64,000 bases of DNA from Aegilops tauschii subsp. strangulata (lineage: Eukaryota; Streptophyta; Magnoliopsida; Poales; Poaceae). The stretch covers positions 140,379,207 to 140,443,206 of the forward strand of contig NC_053037.3 of assembly GCF_002575655.3 (NCBI RefSeq), in the 5' to 3' direction. The notes below the pieces were generated by a model. That model was not told where the DNA came from. It ran no database searches and saw only the letters and a list, made by a program, of their open reading frames with translations. Of this stretch, positions 12,290 through 24,100 are shown one piece after another. A program made the translations under genes and the position numbers. Position 1 is the stretch's first letter; each line of letters begins with the position of its first letter.

Positions 12290-13359
12290 GAGCATCTACA
12301 GTCGGGCGTCTCAAACCCGCCTCAGACGTCCGGCCGGGCTGCCCGATCACCAACCGGTCACGTTTTTTCGACCCAGGCGGGTGCCTCAAACATGCCTCAA
12401 ACGCTCGAGCTGACCGGAACCCCCCATATCCAGCTCAAATATAGGGCGGATATGGGGGCGCCCTGGCGCGCCCGGGCACGCCCGCCACATCGGACTGACG
12501 AGGAGGTCCCACGCGGAAACGCCCTAAAACCCGGCGGTCCGAAGCTCTTCTCCTCCGTCGTACCGCCAGCTCTGGCGGGCCGCGTAGTGCATTGCTCGCC
12601 TAGTTAAGTCAACTGCCGGCACCGAAACCCTACCATCAGTCCACATTTTTCTCCTCCTGTCCGCCGTCGCCGCCGCTTTCCACTCCACCCGTCCGCCTAG
12701 TAGCCATGCCCCACGCCGCCGGGTGAGGAGCGAGGCATTTCTTACGCCAGAGCGCCGGCTCGAGCTCCTTGAGCAGATCCAGGCTAGGCGCGAAGCCCGG
12801 ATCACCGCGGGGCTACCTCCGGATGCACTGGATCCGGAGGAGGAGTTGGAGGACTTTGAGGAGGAGGGGGATGAGCTGGAGGAGGAGGAGGGGGATGAGC
12901 TGGAGGAGGAGGATGTGTGGGAGGCTAGCGACGCGGATTTGCAGTTGGAGCAGCAGGCCATCCTCGATTCCCTCTGGTCGGAGTCGGCTGCGGAGGCAAG
13001 ACGCCATCGCCGGTAGGAGATGGAGGCGCAAGAGGCCGCGGAGGAGGCGGAGATGTGCGCCTACATGTATGAGGTCGAGCAGGAGGAGGATGAGCCGGAG
13101 CCCTCCTACCCGCCCGTCCAGCCGGCGCCTGACACCGTCGTCGTGGACATCTCCAACGACGAAGAATAGCTAGGGTAGTACGTAGGTGTAGTACGTAAGA
13201 TTTTTTTTGCATGTTTTGTATGGATCTAAGGAATGAAATATAAGATAGGGGAATACAAATTGACTAATTTGAGGCGTATCTGGTCAGTACCCGTGGATGC
13301 GTCCGGGCGCGTCTGTGGGTGTTTGAAAGCCGGATTTGCAAAGTCCGGCTATGGGGCTC
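12290..13359 (+). mobile_element. PIF/Harbinger-like transposon, non-autonomous, 1070 bp
   Basis: The left end is GAGCATCTACAGTCGGGC after TAA (12287-12289). The right end is GTCCGGCTATGGGGCTC before TAA (13360-13362). The 3-bp TAA duplication fits the TWA target of Harbinger elements. The terminal repeats are imperfect, matching mainly at the outer GAGC and the inner CCGG region. Further inside, GTCTCAAACC and TTTGAAAGCC blocks also face each other. No DDE transposase is present; the only frame is a broken acidic protein. Confidence 0.55.
12706..13169 (+). pseudogene. Broken acidic (Glu-rich) protein inside the Harbinger-like element
   Basis: An ATG at 12706 (context AGCCATGCC) opens a frame that reads five more codons and hits TGA. 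One extra base would join it to the frame that runs from 12723 through ERRLELLEQIQARREAR and a long Glu/Asp stretch (about 12830-12915). That frame has a TAG at 13014-13016 and then continues in the same register to TAG at 13167-13169, ending DTVVVDISNDEE. So one frameshift and one nonsense codon separate it from an intact protein of about 150 residues. The N-terminal part could form a helix and the middle is low complexity. I do not recognise a domain. Similar acidic frames occur in Triticeae repeats, and I infer a transposon passenger gene rather than a host gene. Confidence 0.45.
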
Positions 13360-13777
13360 TAAATCACATTCTTTCGCAAGGATCAAATGCGGCTTCGGTT
13401 GCCTCAACGGTGTCTTCAGTCTTTTTCCACGAGCTACGAGCTTACATTATGCCCGCTGCCGAAACGAAAATCTAGCTAGCTGCTGTATCTCAAGGCATAT
13501 GCTGCAGGCTACACCTACACGAGCATATTCTCCGACGTGCCTAAACAGCAAAGTAATCGCAAATTAAGCACCTACCATAAACCGGTGCCAAATCCAATCA
13601 ATCACGCACGTTCATAGCGGACGTGCGCCGCGAATTTCTGCAAGCTTCAGGCCGCCGACTAGCTAGCAAGCTGTGACAGCAACCAGAAGACACCGATATA
13701 CAGCTCCGTCATTTGCTAGCTGATCACGCGGCTGAGCTGGCATGATCATATCTATCGATGATACGGTTTTCCTACTA

Positions 13778-13890
13778 CTCCCTCCGTCTGAGAATACTTG
13801 TTAGAGAAATAGATAAAAATGAATGTATCTACAACTAAAATACGTTTAGATACACCTATTTCTTCAACAAATATTTCTGGACGAAGGAAT
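13778..13890. mobile_element. Stowaway MITE, 113 bp, one end decayed
   Basis: The left end CTCCCTCCGTCTGAGAATA and right end GAC(G)AAGGAAT are inverted repeats flanked by TA (13776-13777 and 13891-13892). The right repeat has lost two of the usual GGAGGGAG bases. The interior TGTATCTA...TAGATACA pair is the same as in the MITE at 6952, so the two belong to related subfamilies. Confidence 0.85.
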
Positions 13891-13892
13891 TA

Positions 13893-15122
13893 GTATATTG
13901 CTGCAATCTATGCCTAGCTTGATTGCCTTGCACGTAGGCACGCACACACCTACACGGCTGTGGCTGTGGTCAGCATCGGGTGACCAGGTGTGATGGGATT
14001 CCTCGAGATATTCCTCCAGCACAATGAGGCGAGAGCGGCGCGCGGCGCGGAACAGTTGCGGCGGCCGGATGGATCATGGATACGTGTCCGTCCAATCCGG
14101 GGAAGCCGAGCTGTGCAGCAGCAAACGCGCCGTCTCTTTGATCGGCCTGAACCACGTCGTGCCAACGAGTCTCTCCAATCACAAAGAGGAAGTTCCTGAT
14201 TTGATTTGATTACCCCACAATATTCCAGTTCCTGGTAAGACATCAAAATATGAAATGTTCCTCACTCCAGTTATTATGCCGTACAAGTTACTTCTGTTAA
14301 CTGGCTGGTTACTACGAAAAGCTCCTTTGATGCATGGCGTCTAGTGGTATGCTTATCTGCACCTCTCCTTTGCATGTGGATCGCTGAAGCGCATTTATGA
14401 ACCAGTGTATACCAACGTAGCCGTTCTTTTGCAGGAGTAGTATATCACGGGTAAGACGCGTGGTTTGGTACTGGATTCGTTCACTAGCAGTAGCAAATGT
14501 TCCACGATCCATCCCCTTAGTATGACGAATTCTAGCACTGATAGTAACTTGGACCAAACCTGGTACACATGTTGAGAACATGTACCGAATCGGTGGGTGT
14601 GTCCACTGCCCCGGCCAAATGCCTGCCAACTAGTCTGGCCCCACACGTTATGTCCCACTCATTCCGACCACATAAATTTCTTGCAAATTCAAGAAATTTA
14701 ATTAGTTCATGATAAGAAGTCATTTGACTAATTATTTTTATAGTAGCTCCGACCGTTATAAAATGACTGATCGCTGGACGGCGCATTTAAAGCCACCCTG
14801 AGTACATGCACTGCATGCTAAACATGATTAGCCAGTGCTTTTAGCTCTTCGACTGGATGAACCAAAAAGTTTGATTTATTAGCCAGCGCTCGAGCCAGCC
14901 CCACTGTCATGAGCTAGGAGCATTCTGTGTGTAATAATTTGTTTTGACCAGTCAGTTCCTTATGTGTAATAATTTGATTTTCTAATTGTCGGCAAGGAAC
15001 TTTCTGGGTTAATGCCCAAAAACTATTCAGAAGCATGATGTACCAAAACAATAAAGTACCTCATCTGTTATACTCATCAACCTTCACAAATCTATAGAAA
15101 AAACGATCAATTGTTAACTCAC
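13893..15122. other. Unassigned intergenic sequence
   Basis: No gene or repeat border was recognised. If the FRS pseudogene to the right had kept its transposase-like and SWIM exons they should lie here on the minus strand, and I could not find them. Short open frames around 13950-14250 and 14310-14790 have no recognisable motif. Confidence 0.5.
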
Positions 15123-16261
15123 CGCACATCCGCAAACCAACTCTTGCATGCATTTGACTCTGCTTGACGTTTAGACGACTTCTAGGAAAACGTATCCCAA
15201 ATCAAATTTCCCATGAGTACAAATTGTAAAATTCGTAAGCCTCGTTTAACAAATCAAGGGACAACCCAATCTTAGGGTTTATTACAACGCCTTCTTTCTT
15301 TTCTGTGAATCCTCTGATTGTCAATTCCAATGCGCTTTTCATATCTGCACCCCGCTCTCTCTCAACATCTCCATCGGACAACCTAACCTTGAAAAAAAAT
15401 TACATAGAGCGATAGCCAAAAAATTATATAGAGTACACGGGACGCATATCACTAGAAAAAACATATAATCATTTTTTATCCACATCTAGTTTGGTGGGCT
15501 GCCAAAATCGTGGCCCAGCATTATCACAAATATCAATCAGTTCATAAAAACCAACAAGGACCATGAACTCCACATGAGCAAGACATTCCACTTAGATATT
15601 TTCCTACTAACAAGGCCCAATTACGCACTCAAATTTATACATTACAGATCACGTATGGGTTTTTTAACAAAAAAAATTCCTAGGGGACTTAAGTACAATT
15701 TTTTTGCTACTAGCAAGGCCCAATTACGCAATCACTGTTATGCGATTGTTAACAAATACACACTTACCAATTAGTACAAAAAATTGTTATATTATTTTCT
15801 AAACAACTAACTGTTGCGCATAAATCTGTCATATACACGATTGTGTTGTGTACTGACCTTCGTTTCCAAGTGGATGTTGCTTCGACATAAGCATTATGCA
15901 CAGGAACCTCGCAAGATCCAGCTTCAAAACTCTCCGCAGGCTCCCGGTGTGGGTTGTTGATGGATACATCTATTCCAACCTCCCTCGTTCCTTCATGTTC
16001 TGCACAATCTGCATCTTGCTCATCAAGGGATAACACAGTATCCACACGGTGGCAAGCCCTTGACGATCCTGATGAACAATTTGATGGCGCGCGCATTACA
16101 TCTCGTAATCTTTGCGCGGTGGGGGAGCACTCAGGTATCAAGCTACCTGTCGATCTAAAGATGAAAAAAAGAAATCAGGATAAAGGAGAACAAAACAAAC
16201 CAAGATCAAAGAAGTTTTGAACACTTCACCTTAGCTGCCCCTCCATGTCGACGAAATCCAT
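15123..16261 (-). pseudogene. FAR1-RELATED SEQUENCE (FRS)-like gene, 5' part, inactivated
   Basis: Three exons with good splice sites can be read on the minus strand. Exon 1 (16261-16230) starts MDFVDMEGQL and ends before GTGAAG. Exon 2 (16154-15858) follows CTTTAG, reads STGSLIPECSPTAQRLRDVM and onward, and ends AACGAAG before GTCAGT. Exon 3 (15382-15123) follows GGTTAG and ends GGATGTGCG before GTGAGT. Exon 3 carries the start of a FAR1 DNA-binding domain: NPKIGLSLDLLNEAYEFYNL, then a TGA (15202-15204) where the family has Gly in the IGFGIR motif, then RLN, then a one-base frameshift before CMQELVCGCA. FRS proteins are nuclear transcription factors derived from Mutator-type transposases. 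The transposase-like and SWIM zinc-finger parts were not found, so the copy is truncated as well as mutated. The splice choice for exon 3 was made to keep the reading frame. The family call rests on the FAR1 motif. Confidence 0.7.
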
Positions 16262-16789
16262 TCCTCATGCGTGAAGGAGACAAACTGGATGTATCCCCGA
16301 GCTAGCAGATGTTTGTAATTTTTTTATGCGCTCGCCGATATTTTGGCATAATAATCTCTGTGGAACGAATGGGTCCCAACTAAAACTGCACGCCCCGAAA
16401 CATGTACCAGGTCCTGATTGGGCCATATCACAGTTCGCATGCAAGCGGACATGTGCCGGGTTTCGCATCGGGTCTGGGCAAACATGGAACAAGTAACCGA
16501 GGTAGGCTGACGCATGCCTCGCCATACGTGGCCGTAACTTCAGTTAAACGTACCTCCTCCATGCAGTATATGCCGCACATATTGCTAATATATAAGAGCA
16601 TGGGGCCCATTGGACCAATCATGATGCATGCAGTGCACGGCATGGATAAAGTGCACCAATGTCGTCGTGCACTGAAAGTGCGCTCCGTTGATTACTAGCT
16701 CTTTTCAAATGTCACAGTCCAAAGACTAACCGCGACCCTATCCTGAAATGTAGTGGCGGAGCCAAGGCGGGGCGCAGCAGGGGCCTGCC
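16262..16789. other. Upstream flank of the FRS pseudogene; no feature recognised
   Basis: This is unique-looking sequence with no convincing gene. It would contain the FRS promoter. A GTGGCGGAGCC stretch near 16752 followed by a C-run (16793-16800) marks the border of the next repeat. Confidence 0.4.
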
Positions 16790-18480
16790 CCTCCCCCCCC
16801 TAACGATCGACAATTTTGTTAGAAGCTACGAAATGTAACACTGAGAGGCGGTCACCCTACCGGAGGCGCACAAGCATGCCATATTAGGGGGCCAGCAATC
16901 CCATTGAGAAGGACCCTAGAGGAAAAAGTGTCGAGAAGGGTGGTGATCCAATCCCACAAGCGGTTCGGGAAGCCCCTATGTCGGAGAAGATCCAGAATGA
17001 ACTCCCCACGCACAGAGTCGAAGGCTTTCCAGATGTCAAGCTTCAAGAGGAGTGACGGAGTCTTGTTTCCATGCAGCTGTCGAGCGAGATTTCTGACGTA
17101 CATGAAGTTATCGTGAATGCTCCTCTTTTTGATGAAAGCACTTTGCATGTTGGAAGCCAGATTGTTCGTGAGAGGCCCAAGCTGAATAGTGAGCACATTG
17201 GCGATGATCTTGGCGATACCGTGGATGAGACTAATTGGGCGATATCGGCTATCACCTCCGCCTCTCAGTGGTCGATAGGCGGAGTTGAACCAATGGAAGT
17301 TTGCCGAATGAAGGTTGTCGAATTGGTGGATAACTCTCATGACATCACCTTTTATTATGTGCCAATTTTTTCTTGAAGAAGTAGCCGGTGAACCCATCCA
17401 GCCTCGGAGCCTTGTCGCCTAGCATTTGGTCAATGTCAGTCATGACTTCCTCCTCTGTGCTGGCATCATCAATGCCGATGCCAGCCATGCCGACAAAGCC
17501 AAACTCCACGCTCTCCCAATTGAGGTCCAGCGGCCTAGGTGGCCGTGCTCATAAAAGATTTTCTCGGTGAGGTTGTGGTCAGTGACCCATCCATTTCCTC
17601 GATTTAAGCGGTGGATGTGATTTTTCCTTGGTCTTGCTTTGACCCTTTGGTGAAAAAACTTAGTGTTGGCGTTGCCCTCTCTGATGTTGGCTATGCAAGC
17701 AAATTGCTTTTTTTTTCTTGCTCTTTCCACCACATCCAAACTAACTACTTGGCGCTTGAGCCTATTCCGAAGGTCGTGCTCCTCCGTCGATAGATGGCGG
17801 GTTTCCTAAGCGATGTTGAGAATGACAATGAGGGTCGCATGGAAGTGCACCTTAGCCTTAGAGAAAAGCTTTCTACTCCATTTTGTGAGCTCCAGCCCCG
17901 TTTTCTGAGCTTGTGAAATAACCTTTGGCACCGCTCTTCATAAACGTTGTTCTCATCCCAAGCCTTTTGCACAATCTCTGTGAAGCCCGGAATGCTGCTC
18001 CAAAAATTCTCAAATTTGAAACACCTCGGTCTTTTTGGTCCCCTGCTATCCGCCGGAAGGAGCGGAAAGTGATCTGATAACGAAGAGGAGATGTCATGGA
18101 GCACATGGGAGTTGAACCGCATATCCCACTCGACATTGTTGAAAAAAGAGTCGAGCTTACAGAGGGTAGGATTCAGTCTCTCGTTGCTCCAGGTGAAGCT
18201 GTGGTTTTGAAGTATCTCTTTAAGCTCGCATGTGTCAAGTGTGGCACAGAAATGATTGACGCGGCTACGATTTATGTTTTCTTGTCTCTAGCCCGGTAGA
18301 TTTGGTTGAAATCACATAGAGCTCATTGAAGTTATTCTTCCTAGTGGAGGCGGTAGGCCCATAAACACAAGTGATCAGTTTAAAACCATGACCATCGCCG
18401 AGAGGCAAAACTCTGTTGCGGATATGTCGGTGACATGGACAGAGCATCGTCTCAAAGCATTAGGATACCCACGGGTTCCG
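16790..18480 (-). mobile_element. LINE (L1-type) fragment: endonuclease end and reverse transcriptase N-terminal half, 3' truncated
   Basis: On the minus strand from 18480: an endonuclease piece (GHGFKLITCVYGPTA near 18390), a further piece with the SDHFPLL motif typical of the end of the AP-endonuclease domain (about 18080), a linker with NANTKFFHQRVKAR (about 17680), and a reverse transcriptase N-terminal half (17397-16852) with YRPISLIHGIAKIIANVL and LLLKLDIWKAFDSV. The frame changes several times. It stops at LLNGIAGP, before the catalytic YADD box, and is followed by unrelated sequence without a poly(A), so the 3' end was lost after insertion. It is not functional. Confidence 0.8.
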
Positions 18481-18956
18481 ATTGCCGGCCTCTGGGCAAA
18501 GCTGCGAAGTTTTAGATATTGTTATATTATATATGTCACGGACTTGATGTTAAATATTTGCCTAAATACAAACTGAATGCTACCATAGTAACTGTCAAAT
18601 GCCAAATGTGACTTATAGTCTTCAGCCACTAGAGGAAGATGATCTTTTCGCAAGCAACTTAATGGTCAACAAGCGGTACGTTGACAGTAATCTGGAAGCC
18701 CTACAAAGTTTCCATTGCACATTCAGGATGAGAAACATCTGCATGACATATTCTGGGAATAGAGGATCCCATCCAACACAAAAGCCCCAGCCACCGTCTG
18801 CTGTCGGTCACCTGCGGCTTCAAGCAGAAATCTTGAAAACAACTGTGAAGACTCATGATTTGGAACACAGAGCAATATCTGTACCATACGAAGTGTTGTC
18901 ATTTGTTCTATACAGCATCATGCAGGAGCTTATTCAGAATTGGCACTGTCAAAATG
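18481..18956 (-). other. Possible displaced 3' flank or 3' UTR of the cyclin gene
   Basis: This is unique, AT-moderate sequence lying between the two LINE fragments, directly after the LINE poly(A). It contains no open frame of note. Since the cyclin's 3' region (20781-21162) stops at the 5' end of the LINE, this stretch may be what followed it before the insertion. That is inference; no target duplication was found. Confidence 0.3.
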
Positions 18957-20780
18957 TTTTTTTTGAAAACGGGCAAAAGATTTGCCACGTATATTAATTA
19001 AGAGAGAATAGAGTTTGTGTTACAAACACCCCTTAACAATACACGGAAGAATCACTCTCCCGGCATGATGGACCCTAGCTTCTTAGCTCCGGCGGCGACC
19101 CAAAATGATGCCTCCCTTTTGATGTTGTCGAGAAGAACCGTAGGCGGAGCTGCCATGTTGCGGAATACACGAGCGTTTCGCTCGTTCCAGATCGTCCATG
19201 TAGTGAGCATGGTGAGCGAGGCCATGGCCTTCCGGTTGGGGACGCAAGCATCAGTCAACCCAAGCCACCATTCTAAGGTGGAATGCCTCAGGGGCCAAGT
19301 AGAGGTGTCAATGTGAATGAGTTGCAGCCACGCCTTGACCAAGCCCCATAGGCGAATGGTGAAACGACATTTGAAGAAGAGATGGTCAACCGATTCATTC
19401 TCACGCATGCATAAGGGGCATGAGCCACAGTTAGGCCAACCGCGCTTGGCCAAACGATCCGCAGTCCAGACTCTATTTTAGATGGCCAGCCAAGCAAAGA
19501 ACTTGACCTTGGGTGGAGCCCAAAATTTCCACACTGCATGCTCCAAGGAAGAGCGAATGAGGCCGAGAAATTGCGCTTTGTAGGCGGACTCCGCCGTGTA
19601 GAGGCCACTAGTAGAATGCTTCCAAACAATGTCGTCGTCAATATCCTCCTGTAGGTGAAAATCCCGGATGGTGGCCCAAAGCTCGAGAAATTGTCTGAAG
19701 TGCTCTATAGAAAAATCGGACGTCATCTTGATCTTTTTAACCCAAGCGCCATCCTTTAGTGCTTCCCGCACCTTCCAATTCTTCCTCGTTGACGCCGCGT
19801 AGATGAGAGGGGCCAAATCCATGGGTTTGCGGTTGTGCACCCACGGAGAGTCCCAAAAGGGGGTGCGCGCGCCATTTCCCACAATAATAGTTGAGGAGGC
19901 ATAGAAGAAGTTGTAGTCTGCGTTATCGCACGGGTTGCCCATGCCAACCCACATCTTAGTTGGCTCCTTCCACTCAAACCAAATCCAACGAATCCTCAGT
20001 GCCCTAGCAAATTTCTCCGTGTTTAGCACTCCAAGACCCCCATTAGCAATTGGGCGGCAAACGGTGTCCCAATTAACCTTGCATTTGACCCCGGTGGTCT
20101 TGTCTGTTCCCTCCCAAAGGAACGCTCGCTCAAGCTTGTTGAGATTTTTGAGGGTGCTTGTGGGGAGGACGAGCGTAGTGATGAAGTATATGGCTTGGGA
20201 GGCAAGCACCGACTTGACCAAGGCGGTGCGTCCCATAGACGTGATGTTTTGCCCGTCCCAAGGGACCAACTTTGCCGCCGCCTTATCCTCCAAGAACTGA
20301 AAGTCCACCTTCCTGAGCCGCCACACAGAGAGCGGGAGGCCTAAGTATTTCATGGGGAAGGATCCGCGCACCGCCGGAAGGTTTTGAAGGATGTCCGACA
20401 GGTTGATGTGCCCACAACGGATTGGGATGACTGAGCTCTTGTGAAAGTTGGTGGCTAGACCGGTGACATCGCCAAAAAGACGAAGGATGTTGGAGAGGTG
20501 GTCAATATCGTGCTTGATGGGTGCCATGAAGACCGTCGCGTCGTGGGCATAAAGGGAGGTTCGTAAAAGAACCCCACGGCCACGGATTTTATGAAATAGC
20601 CCTGTAGTTGCCGCCATCTCAAGAATTCTTTGGAGTGGGTCGATCGCGAGCACAAATAGCAAGGGGGATATAGGGTCCCCCTGTCGGAGACCCTGGCCAT
20701 GGATGATGGGGCTGCCAGCGACGCCGTTAAGAAGAATCCGCGAGGAAGAGGTGCCCTCCCAAAACATCATGGCAGCCAAG
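18957..20780 (-). mobile_element. LINE (L1-type), 5'-truncated, with poly(A)
   Basis: The minus-strand copy starts inside reverse transcriptase near 20780 and ends in an A8 tract (18957-18964). Just before the tail is a stem-loop GGCAAATCTTTTGCC (18972-18986 on the plus strand as its complement). 5' truncation with a 3' tail is the normal product of target-primed reverse transcription. It lies 380 bp downstream of the cyclin stop codon, possibly in its 3' UTR. No clear target duplication was seen. Confidence 0.85.
19052..20779 (-). pseudogene. LINE reverse transcriptase C-terminal half with zf-RVT domain
   Basis: One register of about 575 codons runs from 20779 to 19052 with a single internal stop (TAA at 19478-19480, between FFAWLAI and NRVWTADRL, where a CAA Gln codon would be one base away). 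It contains the palm motif GLRQGDPISPLLF (residues 30-42), the thumb motif with MKYLGLPLS, and a zinc-binding zf-RVT region with CPLC...H...C (NCGSCPLCMRENESVDHLFF). The catalytic YADD box reads YAHD (codons at 20540-20551): the second residue pair is changed by one base from Asp to His. So this copy lacks both a continuous frame and one catalytic aspartate. Reverse transcriptase would copy LINE RNA at the nicked target. Confidence 0.85.
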
Positions 20781-21162
20781 GGACTCCAGTATTATGCCAT
20801 TACAAACAAGATGCTTATGCTTCTGCTGCAGCGCTCTCCAATGTACATGCACCTGAAAAACCTGGGCTCTAGACTATAGGTACAGAAAGAAAGGAAGAAA
20901 GAAAACAGCAGAGAGCAGAGGAAGGACAAGTCAAGGAAACAAAAAGCACACCACTACAATACCACTAGTCCACTACCACAACGACATCAGCATCAATCTA
21001 GAATCTACACTGCCGATCACCCGAAACAAGCGCGGGGCACCGGCATGTCTTGGGATGGAGCTATACTGCCCGCGAGGATCAGTGGCGCAGCTCCAATTTG
21101 AGTCCGCCACAAGATGAAGAATTCAGTAAGCAACTGCAACTACTCCTGGGCATTTTTATCCC
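20781..21162 (-). other. 3' UTR and downstream region of the cyclin gene
   Basis: This follows the TAG at 21163-21165 on the minus strand. It is pyrimidine-rich (CTTTCTTCCTTTCTTTC near 20885-20900) and has TTGTTTGTAATGGCATAATA just before the LINE border, which could serve as a near-upstream and polyadenylation region. The exact cleavage site is not visible. Confidence 0.5.
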
Positions 21163-24100
21163 CTAGCATGCCGCGTCCCGGAAGAATTCTGCGGGCACTG
21201 AAGTTGGGCATTGCTTTTTCCCGACAAATTTGTACTGAGGAAAGAATGGTGTAGAGGAGGTCAGCATCAGCATAAGCTTTGCCTAATAACTGAAGAAATT
21301 TGGTGGCATAATATTGGCTGAGATCGGTTACCTTATGTTGGCTGTACTTTTCTCTGATTGCAGGAAGATTACTCCCAGGACCAACGCTGAAAAGGCGGTG
21401 CAGCGCCTTCACACAATCGCAGAGCTCCGATGGCTTGTACTGTGTGTAGTGGGCAAGGGTGGAGTTCTGATTCCAGTTCACAATGGGAAGTAGTACATGT
21501 TAGCTCAAGCAAGCAACGTTTTGATACTGCAAAGATTTGTGAAAGCTGCACTTACCCAGGGGTGTTTTGCTGGCTGCAGTATGAACTTCGACAAGAAAAT
21601 TGCGGAGGCCGCAACAAGTGAAGGAGGGTAAGCAAGTAGACTGTACTCAAGCAGTGATAGCTCAGCAACATAATTGGCTAGGAACTCAAGATGCAAAGGT
21701 GGATCCTGTAGAAACGAAAGTAATCAGTAAAATGCTACAAAATATGGAATTGCAGAAAGCAAGCAGAAGCTGATCAAGAGAGCTATACCTCATCACAGAC
21801 TTGTGCAGCCCGGACAAATCTCCTATGGTAAGCAAGAAATAGAGAAAGTGAGATTCAGTTGGTGTGAAGCCATGAAATTTGCCAATGCATGAAGGAGAGC
21901 AAAACCTTAAAAAGCACTTTGCTGTAGGCGCGGTCATCTCAAACTTCAGGTAATTGAGGACGGAAGCTTCCATATCCAGAACCTGTTTATCTATGAATTA
22001 GAGAATGGCAGAGACAAAGTGACAAACACTGAACGATCTGATGCAATATATCACTAACCTCATCCTTGAAGTATGTATTGTCAGTGATGTAGCAGAATTC
22101 TTCTACCTGGGGTGCACAAATCTCCTCATATTTACTGAAAATCGAAGAACAAAATTAGTACGCTAACAATGAAATGCCAATCAAGAGTAAATGAAAATAA
22201 AATAAAAAATGAAGTGGCTGGATCTTAATATCTTACGCAGCTATAAGCATGCAAGCGACACCAAGTAATTGCAGCCTTTGCCGATTGATCTCGTTGCCGG
22301 AAAGGTAACGGTCAATATAGTTGACTGTCAGGTATAAGGTATCAGGAACAAGACGATATTCTTCAGCAACCTGCACGAAGTAACGCATTAATATAATGAA
22401 AAAGAGTGACCTCCAGGCTTATAAACTGTTACTAAATTTGCTTTGTCAGCTGGAAAAGCTTACTTCCACAAGCCAGTCAATCAGGATAGCCCTCATGCTT
22501 GGGTTCACATCCTTCTGAATTGTTTCCAGAAAATCAGTTGATGGTCTTTTCCTCGTCTGTTGAGAAATAAATAAAGCATTACAACAAAATATAGACATGT
22601 AGTATACATCTACTTTTTGTTGATCAAGTTCACATCCATTTTTATTGAACTTAATTTAGTTCATTGAGGAGAACATTACTCCATTACGACTTCAAGGGTA
22701 TCATACTACAACAGGGCTACTCCATCCTGCATGAATTCCTCTATCATACACCACCTAACATTATTTTAACACTACCTTTTGACATCCTAACATCAATTTG
22801 TGAAAAATGTAACACATATTATATGGTGTTTGTACTGACAATAGCTTTGGTTTATAATTTCTTCAGAGGCTGGTTTAATCGTTTATGTGAATTTGATCTT
22901 AGAAAATGTTATTGTAGTGTCTATGATTGATGTTTTCGGCAACTGACAACAAGCATTTGGCATTTGCTACTAGTTCTTTCGACACATTCCTGGTAATTGA
23001 CAATAAGGTCTATGATGACACCGACAGACCTCTAGACCACAAGCTGAGAAGGGCAAGCAACAATAAGAAACATGCGCAAACTGAAGAAGGTTTTTAAGTC
23101 CAATAATCATGTCATCATGTAATGTAGAAGATATACTAATCTGTTCTGATCTAAACATTTGAAGGAGCAGGCTGAAAGAAGATGCTGAAGAAAAGAATGC
23201 GCACCTCAGCCTCTCGCAAGTGCATATAGATATCAGAAGCAAGAGTAGCACACAGCTGTGGATCCTCGTAGTTATCATCAACGTCACAAACGTTGTCAAT
23301 TTCCATTGGGGCAGCAGCATCCTTCTTCCACTTAGCTCCTGCGAAAGAAGAAAGGCACTACATTAATGACAAAAGGTCTAACAAAAGAGTACACTATAAG
23401 AGGACACGCCCTAGACATAACTGTCAATGTTCAGAAAGGAAAACAAACCTTCCACAGTTCTATCATCTGAAATGCGCAGGTTTTCATTTGCCCGTCGCTG
23501 TAGAGAATCGAGCAATGAGGAGTCACCGTTGTCAATGTACTCGAAATCGGGGCTCTTCATAGAATCGCAACTCGACATAGTCTCGTCAGTGGAAATCGAA
23601 TCTCCTGAATGTCCAGGAGACACGAAGCTGCTGAAGGGTATAACGGCAGGCACGGCAATCGGCACCACAGTAGGCACCTTACGAGGAGGAACACTCTCCT
23701 TCTGTACGGAGCTCTCATGGCGAGATGTGACAGGAGCTGGCTTGGTGAAAGCCGATTTCACAGCCGAGCCACGATTTGCGCTTGCATGCCGAGCACTTGG
23801 CAAAGCTCCCTTCTTCACAGGTGCAGCTGAGGTAGCTGAATTCAACCTCTGCATTACAAACTAGAAAAGGTAAATAACCGATTCCAAATCTCTTGCTCTC
23901 ACGCATGCATCAGTAAGCACAGTTTGAATTACAAATTGTACAAATAACAAACATGGATAATACTAGTATGATAATAGAAAATTCCAGAGTAACTTTATGC
24001 TAAACTGTTCTAGGGCAGTGTAAGATTTTAACCATAAACGCTCAGCAAGAATTCTTGCCAGAACATGAGCCAAACTCCTGAAATATGATCCGCAACAGAA

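Noticed and set aside
23411..23864. Plus-strand frame of 145 codons over cyclin exon 2
   Set aside because: Antisense shadow of a well-supported exon.
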